Source: Azadirachta indica (taxonomy: Eukaryota > Streptophyta > Magnoliopsida > Sapindales > Meliaceae). Taken from it: a stretch of 64,000 nucleotides of DNA. The notes under the pieces were generated by a model, which searched no databases, was not told where the DNA came from, and saw only the letters and a list, made by a program, of their open reading frames with translations. Numbering within the stretch: the first letter of the stretch is position 1; each line of letters opens with the position of its first letter. The DNA lies in assembly GCA_022749755.1 (NCBI GenBank), contig CM040447.1, forward strand, positions 16,653,087 through 16,717,086, read 5' to 3'. The translations under genes were made by a program, and so were the position numbers. Shown piece after piece: positions 49,075-60,500 of the stretch.

Positions 49075-49860
49075 ATCCTTAGATAATGAACAAAGTGTTT
49101 GAGACTTTGGATGTTGAACTATTTGTTCAATTTTATCCAACTATTGACCAATAGTCTCTAAAAACTTATTGGTGTAATGCTTTGGTCAAGAATATTTTTA
49201 ATATCCTTTCTGCTAATTTTTTTTTTAAAATTTTTTTGCATCTATGTTAACCTGGAAAGGAGAGACTATAACATTGACATCTCTCTGAGAAATCTTGATT
49301 TCTCTAAGAGGTGGATGGATAGACTTAATGACATCAGTGTTTGAGCTTTGCCAAGTTTTGTAATTTTTAGTAACATTGATTGATTTTGAAAATGGATAAT
49401 TCAAATTACGTAAATAACAATAAATTTCAAATCATTGGAAAAACACTACATCCATTTTATTTTTATTCATAAAATCATAATATTTTTCTTGAATATAAAT
49501 TTTGTCTTTTTTGTGATTTTTCAAAAACCATTTTTTTCTTCATTTTCTTTTGAATAAAAATATTTTCTCAAAAGTTTTTGTTAATTTGAAAGTCTTTTTT
49601 TTCTAAAACATAACTCATTTGTATTAGTTATTGAAAAATAAGTTGGAGACATTCTTGGTGACCCTTCATGGTTGTGGTAATTTTGAACAAACTCATCTTG
49701 AACTAACTCTAGAATTTAAACAAAATAATAAGGTTTTGGAATATTAGTAGAATTATATCCCACTAAGATTGGTATTGATTAAAGAAGGTTTTGGACAAGG
49801 AATTGATGAACATGATGCTCCGGGTGGTTGATTGGATGAAGGTTAAACAAAAATCTAGCA
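49075..49860 (-). pseudogene. Endogenous pararetrovirus: polyprotein N-terminal segment
   Basis: Minus-strand reading includes NYHNHEGSPRMSPTYFS (about 49690-49640) and YCYLRNLNYPFSKSINVTKN (about 49425-49370), followed by ISQRDVNVIVSPFQVNID. I take this as the segment before the coat protein. It is separated from 46890 by the chromovirus fragment, so the two were one sequence before that insertion. Stops and shifts present. Confidence 0.6.
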
Positions 49861-49867
49861 ACAAATG

Positions 49868-49892
49868 ATGTGTGTGTGTGTGTGTGTGTGTA
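49868..49892. repeat. (TG)n microsatellite
   Basis: Twelve TG units, then a short TATA stretch, at the upstream edge of the viral segment. Confidence 0.95.
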
Positions 49893-49999
49893 TATAATTT
49901 TTTTAATGTACTGATTTGAATTTGGGATTATATTACATTATTTTATATTTGATATTTACATAAATACATACCTTTGAAGAAACTTATAAATTAAAAGAA

Positions 50000-50477
50000 A
50001 AACATAAGAATATTGATAACTTTTAAAAGAATGCTACAATAGTAAGATAATATTTTAGTAGCATTTTGTAATAGCTACCAATATATATGCTAGTAGATTT
50101 TATAAGAATATGTTGGCATTTCTGAAATATTACTATTATACAATACTAGCATTTTATAAAAGTTACAAAAGATAGGATAGTAGCATTTTGAATTGCTACT
50201 AAAATTCTAATAATAGCAATTTTTTCATGTTATACTTTGTATTTGGTAGCACTTTATAAATGCTACTTATAGTCCAATTGTAGCATTTGTGCAATGCAAT
50301 TAGATGTAATTAGGTAGTTTTTCTTGCATGCTATTAATTCATTATTATAGCATCCAATTAATGTTACAAAAAGTAAAAACTTTTAGTTACATTAGCTAAC
50401 ATAGCATAGAGCAAAATGCTACCAATAACATATGATAGCATTTTTCAGATGTTATCATATGTGTTTTTTCTGTAGTG
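50000..50477. mobile_element. Right end of a CACTA (En/Spm-type) transposon
   Basis: The right edge reads TTTTTTCTGTAGTG, whose reverse complement CACTACAGAAAAAA is the terminal signature of plant CACTA elements. The 470 bases inside it hold many copies of GTAGCA(TTTT) and TGCTAC in both orientations (for example near 50030, 50070, 50190, 50250, 50280 and 50420). That is the subterminal motif array expected to bind the element's own protein. No left terminus or coding part seen; probably a fragment or a short non-autonomous element. Confidence 0.65.
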
Positions 50478-50479
50478 CA

Positions 50480-51207
50480 AATTGAAACGAATATATATAT
50501 GCATATATATTTCATTTTAGTAATTTGTCAATGATGTAATGACTTTTCAATTATATATCCAAAATCTAATTTAGTAATAAAAATACAATATAAATATTTT
50601 TAATAACTGTTCACCAAGTGGTAACTATTTTTTTTAAAATCTGCTTAAAAAGAAAGTTTTAAAGAGTATAAACACTAAGTACATTAGCACTTTCTTTTCA
50701 ACACTCCCAATCAACCCTAAATAACATTTGAAGCCTACAAAAATAATTTATTAATTTATTTATTGCTTTTATTTAATGAACAATCAAATAAAATAATACT
50801 TATGTTATAATTATCAATAGTACATATCACAGTATACAGTATATTTTATTACCACTATTTATATAATTAACAACTTTTAGAAAATATAATCTATGTACTC
50901 ACAATTTTCTAAACATAAAATTTATGCATTGTATTATTAAAAATATTATAGCAATACGTGAGGTATATTTTAAACTATCTCCTTTATTCACCTATCTCCA
51001 TTAGTGAACAAAATAAAGATAGAGTTCCACCAAGTCACTAACCAAACTCTCATATTTTTGTTGAGAAAGTTTTAGGTGAAATTATCCTACCTAAAAAATA
51101 TGGAACATATATTAAATTTTCTCTTGACCATTACTTTAATTTTGATAAATTTTAAACTAAATACATATGCATAAAAATTTTTTGAAAAGATATATAAGAT
51201 CCATATA
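50480..51207. other. AT-rich sequence between CACTA end and short LTR element
   Basis: No coding or repeat structure recognised beyond local AT-richness. Confidence 0.5.
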
Positions 51208-51594
51208 TGATGTAGGACAATTTTACAATTTAATTAGTTTAGAAAGTTTTTTATTCTTACCAATTCAATTTATTATTTTATTCTTAATTTTCTTATTTAG
51301 GTAGGAGTTATTTTTTCTTATTTGAATTAACTTGTAACACTAGGTTTTCTTTATTATATATAGAGAGCCTATACTAGTTGTTTTAACACTTTTCATTCAA
51401 TAAAAATTCCCTCCTTTGATTTTCTTCCTTATGAGACTATTATCTTGACACTCGTATTTCGAGCCGTTAGCATTAGAATGACATCTAATCTCGTTCGTTT
51501 TAGAATATTTATCTAACCCACTACGTCATACAATCGAATGAGATTCAGCATTCAACAAAGTACTTGTATCCCATCCATGATCTTGCCTATGTCA
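51208..51594 (+). repeat. 5' LTR of the short gypsy element
   Basis: 387 bp with ATTATATATAGAGAGCC as promoter-like sequence at about 51352-51368 and CAATAAAAATT for polyadenylation. Similar in order to the LTR at 46898, so the two elements belong to one broad family. Confidence 0.78.
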
Positions 51595-51689
51595 ATTGGT
51601 ATCAAAACCTACCTCTGTACCAAACAGAGCTTTCCCATACCACTAAACACAACCACAACCATAAATACATCCTTTCACCAAAAGAAAAA

Positions 51690-52200
51690 ATAATAATAAA
51701 AAAATTAGAATCACAGTCTATTATGTTAGGCATGATGCATTGTTGGTTGATAGAAAATGTAGTCCAAGATTATTTTTGTTTTAGTTGGAAAATGTTGAAG
51801 AATTCTTTAAACTTGATAAGGTATCTAAAGATAAACGAATATTATTTGTTACTTATTTTCTATTAAAAGGAAGTGCGTCATATTGGTGAAATATGTTACA
51901 AAGGTCACAACTTGTGAGTCAAGAAGACAAAGTTCAATCATAGGAATAGATGAAGTGATTAATGAGGTCACGATTCATTCCTCTTGATTATTGTTTGATA
52001 CGTCAAGGTATAAGGTCTATTCATTCTTATGCTATAGAGTTTTTTATGGGCATTCAATTTTTTTATGAGAGCGAAGAGCTTTTAATTAAAAGATTTTTAG
52101 AGGGGCTTTATAATGTAATAAGATATCAAATGCCGTCATATACTATTATACATTAACATATGCCATTCTTTTAGTCAAAGAAATTAAAGTACAACTGAAG
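51690..52200 (+). pseudogene. Gag remnant of the short gypsy element
   Basis: Frame-shifted pieces align in order with the chromovirus capsid at 47574: a KGSAxYWW-like segment near 51865-51890, then MRSRFIPLDYCLIRQGIRSI and HSYAIEFFMG, ending near 52160. No continuous frame longer than 100 codons. Confidence 0.6.
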
Positions 52201-52750
52201 CTTAATTTGGATAAAATTATTAGAGATGTTGTTGATAATGTAGTTAACAAGATATCTAATAACATGCCTAAGGTTGACTCTAAGGTAGTGTCTGAAAATG
52301 TGCTTAAAAAGAAAATTGAAAACGTGCCAAAAATTGTACGAGTTCTTATTTGATCTTAATTTGAAAATTGATGATGTAATTGAGCATGTACAAGTAAGTT
52401 AAGTCAAAAATAATCTACCTATCATCAACATAGTTCTACCTATTCATATTGAAAACAAAAGGGTTATCCTTGAGAAAGATTTGGCTGCAAAAACAAATTT
52501 AGTTGGTGAATATATCGAGCAAGATTTGGGAATAGTTATGAGAAACTTGAAAGTAATTTGTTATTACAAATACACATGTTTTAAAAGTAGCACTAACAAG
52601 TGAAAAAAGAAATTTGGGTACTTTTGAGTTTCAAGAAATCTTACTGAAAAGAATTATTCCTTTAAATCACGACATGATTTAATGTTGCATTACAACTTTC
52701 GTCCGTCAGACAAAACTCGAGGACGAGTTTTCTTTAAGAGAGGGAGAATC

Positions 52751-53134
52751 TGATTTAGGATAATTTTATAATTTAATTAATTTATGAAGTCTTTTATTCT
52801 TGCCAGTTTAATTTATTATTTAATTCGTAGTTTTCTCATTTAGATAACAGTTATCTGTTCTTATTTGAGTTAACTTATAACATTGGATTTCTTTCTATTA
52901 TATATAGAGAGTCTATACTAGTTGCTTCAATAATCTTTCATTTAATAAAAATTTCGTCTTTAGTTTTGTCTCTTATGAGATTATTATCTTGACACTAGTG
53001 TTTTGAACCGAAAGTATTAGAATGACATTTAATTCCGTCCGTTAACACATTTATCTTACCCACTGCTCAAAGAGTCAAACGAAATATGCATTCGACAAAG
53101 TACTTTTATCCCATCCACTATTTCGCCTACTTCA
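52751..53134 (+). repeat. 3' LTR of the short gypsy element
   Basis: 384 bp, colinear with 51208-51594 (AATTTAATTA, TCTTATTTGA, GAGATTATTATCTTGACACT, GTATTAGAATGACAT). Ends TTCA at 53134. Confidence 0.78.
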
Positions 53135-53399
53135 ATATGTCACATTTTCATATTCATGATCTTTTATCAAATATGTTGAAGGTGTTTACACTACTTAAAG
53201 GCTCACAAGATGTGTCTAAATATATAAAAGGCCAAGCAATCCACTAAAAGCATGTTCGATATTGAAGTATCGTTATTTTGAAGTTATAATTATTATGAGA
53301 TGGAAGCATTAGCTACCAAGTACCACAAATATTAAATTTTTCTTTCTAAATTTAAGATAATAGTAATTCATCACATAATTTTCTTAATCTTAACATTTT

Positions 53400-53600
53400 A
53401 GTCTCTAACATATAAGTGACAATTCGGGTTAGCATCTCGTATTTGTGCCGTGTTAAATAAAGACATAACATATTTTAAGCTAACATAAATTCAACTCATT
53501 TAATAATTATGTCAAGAATTGAAATTCTAACTCAACTCATCTATTAAACAAGTTATTGATTTAACAATCGTATCATCCGTTTAACATGTGCTTTTTATAT
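53400..53600. repeat. Dispersed repeat with GTGTTAAA/AACTCA words
   Basis: Shares a word pattern (CGTGTTAAATA, TCAACTCATTTAATAATTAT, GTTATTGATTT) with 35800-35960 and belongs to a dispersed non-coding family; the ends are not defined. Confidence 0.35.
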
Positions 53601-53659
53601 ATTTTAATATATATTTCAAAATATTTGTAATCTTACCTATTCAAACGCTAATAAATTTT

Positions 53660-54655
53660 ATTCTAAATAATAAAGGTATTCAAAATCTAATCCAATCCAC
53701 TCAATTCGATCCGATCCAATCCGTTTTTAATAGGTTTGGTGGATCAATGGATTGGGTTGAATTCAAAATTTTAAAATCCACTGATATTGAATTGAATTGT
53801 GGATTCACATTATTACTTCGACAAAATTCGAATCCAATCCACTAAAAAAAATATAAGAATATTGTAAATAAAATATTATTTATAATATATATAATTATAA
53901 AATATAAATTTAAAACTTTTAAATTAATAATTCTTAATAAATGTATAGAACCAATCCAATAATTTCAATTAATATTATTAGTATCAATTATTAAAAGATA
54001 AAATAAAATAAAGCAAAAAAAAAAGAAAAAGTTAATACATTACCACTGTAAATCCTAAGCTTCGTTCAAATTCAACTTGCCGTTGTATTGCAGCTTCGCC
54101 TACAAATCCATTGCCATATATTCATAGTTAAATTTATTCAGTTCCCTTTATTTCATATTTAGTTGGTTATCTTCTCTCTAAATTTCTTAATTCTCATTGA
54201 AAACCCAAATGCTTCATTTAATTTCGAATTCCTTCAATTCTCATTCAATTACTTTCATTCTCATTCAAAGGTAATTTATTGAATCTTTTGTCATAGATCA
54301 CTAAATATTAATGTTAAATCCTTTATACAATTATGTTTAATGAGGTTTTTTTTTAAGTTATATATGGTTCTTATATTGTTCACTTTATAAAATTATATTT
54401 GTGCTTATTAATGTTCAATTGTACAATATATTTTCTTTTCATATTCCTGATTAACAAAATTTTTTTTTTTTCATATTATAGATGAATTCTAGGCTTGATA
54501 AAGGGAAAGATCCAATTTCTTAAATTGAAAAATCTTTAAGTGAGCTTGAAGGCATACCTATTGTTGATGATAATACTAAAATGTCTTTTGAAAAAAGAAA
54601 AAGAAATTTTTCTTCACAAGCTGGGGTTTATTTTAAACAAATAGGCTCAAATCCA
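53660..54655 (+). mobile_element. hAT-like transposon, 5' part (truncated)
   Basis: Opens AAAGGTATTCAAAATCTAAT, followed by repeated AATCCAATCC/GGATTGG words as in hAT subterminal regions, similar to 36104-36270. An acceptor-like TTTTTTCATATTATAG at about 54466-54481 precedes an ATG at 54482. The reading includes a stop after 12 codons, then SLSELEGIPIVDDNTKMSF and KRKRNFSSQAGVYFKQIGS. That pattern resembles the stretch before the BED zinc finger of hAT transposases. It breaks off at about 54655, where viral movement-protein sequence begins. Confidence 0.45.
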
Positions 54656-55219
54656 TCTAAACCTAGGAAAAATGTTTTGTGATGTGGAATATGATTGTGG
54701 CTCAAAATAAGGAACATTTAATTTATTGACTCTCAATAAGTTGGTCTTGTAATTATGGGTCTTGAAATTCAAAGTCAACACATCAAGAATGTTTGAATCA
54801 TTAAGATTAATGGTGAAATTTGGGTAAAAATTAAAGTAAATTGGTCCATTACAGAGACTGGTTTTAACGGCTCCTATAAGAGAATCTCTAAACTCAAGAA
54901 GCCTACAATCTCTAAGACAGACAAATATTGCAGTATCTAACCCTTTTGCACTAAGAGGTTTAAAACTTACTTGAACTAACCCGATGTGGAGGTAGTTGTA
55001 TTTTAATCTGTATTTTTTAAGGGAATTTTTAGAAAGAAGACAGACTATTTGGTAAGAGTTTTTCAAGGCTATCGTTCTTTCTTTATTGTTGATGATGCAA
55101 TCAGTGTTTGGGAGGAAATTGAACTTACTCTTTTTATCGGTTTTTGTTGATTGAAACTTATGGAATGGCCCAAATATCCTAATTGCTAATCTTGAAAGTG
55201 TTTTAATTGTTAATTTCAT
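54647..55219 (-). pseudogene. Endogenous pararetrovirus movement protein, 190-codon open fragment
   Basis: The longest open piece of viral sequence in the window. It contains YLHIGLVQVSFKPLSAKGLD, TAIFVCLRDCRLLEFRDSLI and GPIYFNFYPNFTINLNDSNI, followed by LDVLTLNFKTH. I take it as the 30K-superfamily movement protein core of a Caulimoviridae member. The N-terminal part parallels 38570-38310. After the conserved core the frame passes into unrelated sequence near 54680, so the C-terminus is lost; a separate C-terminal fragment is at 37150-37345. Residual openness is probably chance. Confidence 0.68.
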
Positions 55220-55340
55220 TTTCTATCACTATTTCTTCTTGAATTATTTTCTAAACAATCACTACTGCATTCACTGACCAACAAACTTACAACAGCATCA
55301 CTAAGCTTAAATTAAAATGTTGGGACAATGAACGGAAGAT
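55220..55340 (-). pseudogene. Pararetrovirus leader remnant
   Basis: Colinear with 38460-38640 (TTCTATCACTATTTCTTCTT, CATT-ACTGACCAAC, AACATCA-like words). It marks the 5' side of the distal movement-protein fragment; the primer-binding site is not recognisable here. Confidence 0.5.
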
Positions 55341-56760
55341 CCTTTTATGAGCAATTTGATCCTCAATAATAATATTTTTATTTTATAAATATCTCTAAAA
55401 ATAAATATTATTTATTATCATGATTGTTATCAAAAAATTAAGTAAATAAACTTACTATAAAAATAACTATAAATTTAATAATTTCAAAATATATAACAAA
55501 ATAATCAATTACGAAAGAAATATAACAAAATATGATATACGATTAAAATTTTCAAAGTTAGTTGGGGGCATATTGGGAGGTAGATAAAAAAATTTTATTA
55601 AACTTGGTCGAGAATCTTAAAGTTAGTTGGGAAATTTTGAGAATCATATTATTTTTATTAAAGTTAGAGTGCTACCCGCCAAAGAACTACAATACTAATT
55701 TACATAAAAGTTTCTCATCAAGTGCTAATTCAAAATTTAGTCCATTTGTTAATTCTATTTGAATAAGTAGTTTCTATCAAAATTATCAAAAATATTAAAT
55801 ATCATTTATAAGGTACTAACAGATATTCAACCGATTTCTCTCTGATTCTAAAATGAATATCTACCAATAGTCTCCGCTAATTGATTAAATTTATTATCAA
55901 TTTTGCTATTTTTGACATAATGGGCGAGAATGTAAAAAAATATACATGTTCATAAAAAATGACCAAACCATCTAATTTAACCATCTCGTTTAATTACAGT
56001 TATTCGCATAATAGACTAAGTATTCATCTATCTATTCTTAGTTGATTAATGCATTATGTGCATTATTATCTATTCTAACACTTATGTAAGCGAGTTTTAT
56101 GGTTAATCAACGTGAGATTACAAATAATTTCTTTCATATATTGTGCTTTCAAATCAACGCCACTAAACATAAAAACATCATCACTAGCAAAGACATCAAT
56201 TGCAATTGCAAGAAGATGAAAAACACATAGAGGGCAATCTTTCTTCTTTTTCATATCTAAAAACAAATACATGAGATTTTATATCTTTTGTCTAAGTCCA
56301 TGACATCCTACAAGGATACATAGACACAAATCCAAACCAAATATGTAGATGAGCTAATGAGTGTGCCTAATGATGAGTACTAGTATTTCATCCTTAAGGT
56401 CCACATAAATACAGCTAGTCTTCCTCTTCATTCTCACTAATGCTTAAAATCAGTCCACGAAAATCAACATAAATATGCAGCAGAAAAGTCATGAAGATAA
56501 TATCAGTCAACATTGTGTGTTGAAAATAATTGTAAAAATGAATTATGACTACCCATAACACACATGATGCAGCCTTGCTGCTACAAAATGAGTCTGATCT
56601 TCAATCTTGTAAAGTCAAGTCTTAGAGAAATTTAAACCAATAATGTTTGTTCTAGTTATCTTCTATTTATTAATGACTAATTTTAACAAAATATATATGT
56701 TAAGCAATCTTCAAGAAAACTACCAAATTGTAGAATCTAAGTACTATCATCTATATTACT
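55341..56760. other. AT-rich intergenic sequence
   Basis: No gene or element recognised. Short open frames near 55562-55762 and 56075-56272 have no supporting context. Confidence 0.5.
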
Positions 56761-56765
56761 GAAAC

Positions 56766-57050
56766 TAAAATTCAATAAAATTATAAATAGCCACCAGGCC
56801 AAGACTAAAAATTCAATAAAATTATGAATAGCCACCAAGGTCTTGGCCTGGGGGTATGTACTCAAATCTCCTGAAAGAAGGTCTTGAGTTGAAATACTGT
56901 CAAGTCTTTGAAAATTTTGCACTTAATTTAACGGTAAGTATCCTCCGTTAGGAGGACCAATCCTTGGAAGTGAACTCAAGGCCTCTCAAATGATTACAAA
57001 CCTCCGGACCAGGGCCTCAGTGGCTTTTAGAATTTGTCGAACATTACACC
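56766..57050 (+). repeat. Possible tRNA-derived SINE with small foldback at its left end
   Basis: From about 56838, AAGGTCTTGGCCTGGGGGTA and, 35 bases on, GGTCTTGAGTTGAAATAC resemble the A and B boxes of a tRNA-derived RNA polymerase III promoter, as in plant SINEs. To the left, TTCAATAAAATTAT(A/G)AATAGCCACCA occurs twice (56770-56796 and 56812-56838). The bases between the copies (GGCCAAGAC) are the inverse of GTCTTGGCC at the element start. The 3' end and target duplication are not resolved. Confidence 0.4.
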
Positions 57051-57538
57051 AACGCATCTTTTCAGATAGAATTTTAATATAAAAGTCTACGATGTCTATT
57101 TTTAACCTTAAATAGCATGCTCAAGGGTTTTAGGTGCAGAAAAGTGAATGCATTATGCGTATTGCTGCCAATTTGTTAAGTGAATGTTAGAACCAGAAGC
57201 AAGTAAGCTTCTTCCATTTCATAAAAATGTAGAGAGAGAAAAAGCAGAGCAAATACACCAAATCAGCACAAATATCATAACATAATCTCTTTTCTTTTTT
57301 TCCCTTCTTCAATTTCTTTGGTTTCTCCTTCTTTCCCTCGTTAAGACAGACCTGACTTCGGTTAAATATATACACACAGAAAGCGAAAGTTTAACGAACT
57401 GGAAAGACGGGAGAGGAGAGAAAGATGCCCTGTTTGTTTGGCCTGTTTTGATATGTACACATTCCATTTAGGCCAACTGGGAAACCTCTCCTAAACCAAA
57501 AACAAAATAAACAGATAAAATTTACAACACTTCAAATC

Positions 57539-60500
57539 TCAACGAACATCAAATGAAGTCGCCATGCTCTTTCCGAAGTTGCCACTGCCATCCGCACAAC
57601 TCTTCTCATCTTTGCAGAATCCATTGGTTTTGATTCTGGTCATTTGGTTTTGGTTTTGATTCTGCTCTTTACACCTGTAACAAACAAACCTTGCAGGCAC
57701 TGCATCAGAGTCGTGAATGCCGGAACATCTTGTGTGCTGCCATACCCCACATACATCGCAAGCCAACATTCTCTCCCCATCATCGTCCTTTGCACCGCAG
57801 CTGCACTCCACTGTCCATCTTTCAATCCCTCTTTCCATTCTATATTTACTAAGCCCACTTTTCCCTAGGCATCTTCCTCGAACTCGAACTGATTCCGTGG
57901 ACCCTAGTAAAAGTTTGACCTGGGTGGAATCGTCTACACCACTATAGCCAAGTAGCTCTTCAGCTTGAAATCTTCTAAATACTAAATATACATCTTGGAA
58001 AGCTTTGGATGCTTCCGCTTTGAGGTCAGACACTGTAGCATTTCGGGGCAGGATAATTAGTTCCGGGGGTGGATCCGGGGCATTTTCTTCCAATTGATCC
58101 ACCAGTTCTGGCTGACATGAGAGGCATATCATATATGGGTCATTAATTAAGGATTTCTTCTCAGGCTTGTAATCTTTCATGAACTGCTTGCAGTCGAGAA
58201 GCTTTGCAGCTGAGCTCATTGCAAGATCCCTTGTCGGCTCAGGTCCATAATTCAGCATGGTTTGTGGGTGGAGCAGAGACTCAAACAGGAATTTCAGGTC
58301 CCGCACCAGAATTTCTTGGGATGGACGTTTAACAACAGAAGAATCATTGCAAGATGTGATGTCATTGAAGGAATCATTTGCAGGCTCGAGTCTGTTAAAG
58401 AACCACAAATTAAACCAAGCATTGAATACACAAATCATAATGAACTAAAAGGCAAAATGAACACGAGAGTTCATAGCCAACGCAATCAGACCTGATTATA
58501 CTACTAAATAGTAAGCTACAATTACCGGCCATACCAATTTCCAACTTAATATATGAAAAACATAATTTAGTAAGATAGGCGAATTTTCAATAATTACTTC
58601 AAATTTTATAATAATATAATCAACATATTTGCTGACATAATATTAAAACAAACTCCAGAGAAGCAAATGATCACCTGTACTCAAATACACCTGAATCGGG
58701 ATTGCACCTAGCAATAACTACCATTCCGTCAGCTGCTAATTTCCCTCCAAGTTCCTTGAGACAATGGTCAAGGAGATCTGGTCGAGCCACTTTACATACT
58801 GCACCCCTAAGAGTTCGCCAGCTAACCCAATTAGATCCTGAAACAGCCCGAAGCACTCTGATCATGGCTTCCTTCACACGTTCAATTTCACTCTTTGTCC
58901 AAGAGGGGAAGACCCCAGAGGCAGAAGGACTAGGCTTCTTGCAGGTGGCATCATCAACCCTTGAGCTTGAACAAGACTTGTAGTTATCATAAATTAGCCT
59001 CGTCAAAAAGGTAAAGAGGTCTCTAATATTTACAAGCTCACACTCAGATAATGACTGGTAAAATGAGATTCTATCTTGTAGATGAGTGCGAGGTTTCCGT
59101 CCTTGAGAAAGAAAGACGGACAGTGGTATGCTAGAAAGGGTCTCGACAGCTGATTTATAGGCATCATGAGTGAGAGCAAAACTACCAGCACCAAATTCAT
59201 AGCCCCAGTCACCATACCACGGATGGCCTTTGGTTATGGAATGAAGTAGCCGGTACTCCAATCCATATTTTTTTGACACATCCATCACACTAACCTTTCT
59301 GTTCATCAATACAAAAAAACAAAATGGCTGGATTTAATTCACTGCTATAATGTAGATAAATGAGGCCATAGTTATTGATGTTAACATTAAAAAACAAAAG
59401 CAACCAACCCAAAGACCATAAGAAAGCATCAAGTATAACATAGTTCCCGCGCTATAAAACAAGATAATTCTAAAATATCATTATTAGTTGGGAAGATTCA
59501 GAAATGCGGATATTCCAGCAATATATCTAAAACTACTGCTTAGTTACAACTTCAATTGCATCCACAATTTACAGTAGCCGCCAACATATCAAACTCATCC
59601 ACATCACAGTATATATGTAAAGTACCAATTAATGAGTTTCTCAAGTGAAAATGAAAATAGATTTTTTGGGAAAAGATAAAAACATCAAAATATAAACTTT
59701 CATATAGGCAATATCTTGATCCAAAAGATCAGCCCTTTGATATAATTGGATTACATTAATTTTAGGCACAAGCAAGAAGCTGCATAAGTTGATCAGGAAT
59801 CCTAACCTTACTCCAAGAGTTTTGCATAAACGATCCCAGAAGTCCATGATATGACCACCTGAAAGGACCCTAGATCCCCCTTCTCTTCCATTGACCCTAA
59901 GAAGATGGCCATATCCATTTGAATGAACTACTCCATGTAAAAGATGAGTAGTGTCCTCTAACTGGTGGTACACCCAATCTTCAACATCATCTGTTGTTGT
60001 CACATGATTGCATGACTTGCACCTGATAAAGTACACATCATGTACCACATAGATAATAAAGTCAGAAAACTCAAATTGATAATAGGGCAGAAAGGTAATA
60101 AATAAGGATAAATTCTTCTTTTGCATGAATTCAGATGAATACATCTGCGCACCCAAATTCTGGGACTTCTAAACTTTGACATAGCATTATAGATATAAAA
60201 AATATGATGGAAAGGACAGTTACAATAACTAATGGGCAAAAAATGAGTATTATAGACAAAAAATAAATATGATGGAAAGAACAGACACAATAACTAATGG
60301 GTAAAAATGAAAATTTAATCACTTACCTAGATTCGGACAGATGCAGGACATCTCCACAGCATGTACATGGTTTGTTATACCCACCAATTGAATTACCGTC
60401 GGCCTTAACAATGAAATGGTAGCGTTTACTGCTCACAGGATTTCCACTCCAACCTGATAAAAAAAACACACTATAAGAAACCCAGTGATTGAAATTTATT

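Larger units (their letters stand above)
51208..53134 (+). mobile_element. Short gypsy LTR element with both LTRs and gag remnant
   Basis: 5' LTR 51208-51594 (TGATGTAGGA to GTCA), 3' LTR 52751-53134 (TGATTTAGGA to TTCA). A tRNA-Met-type primer site ATTGGTATCAAAACC lies directly after the 5' LTR. A polypurine tract AGAGAGGGAGAATC lies directly before the 3' LTR. Flanks ATATA (51203-51207) and ATATG (53135-53139) give a near-match target duplication. Inside is a broken gag (GSASYWW-like context and MRSRFIPLDYCL at about 51960) and no pol. At 1.9 kb it is a non-autonomous or internally deleted chromovirus relative; the LTRs are clearly diverged, so it is old. Confidence 0.8.

Noticed and set aside
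57640..58495. Plus-strand frames opposite exon 5 of the PHD gene
   Set aside because: Shadows of a conserved minus-strand exon.
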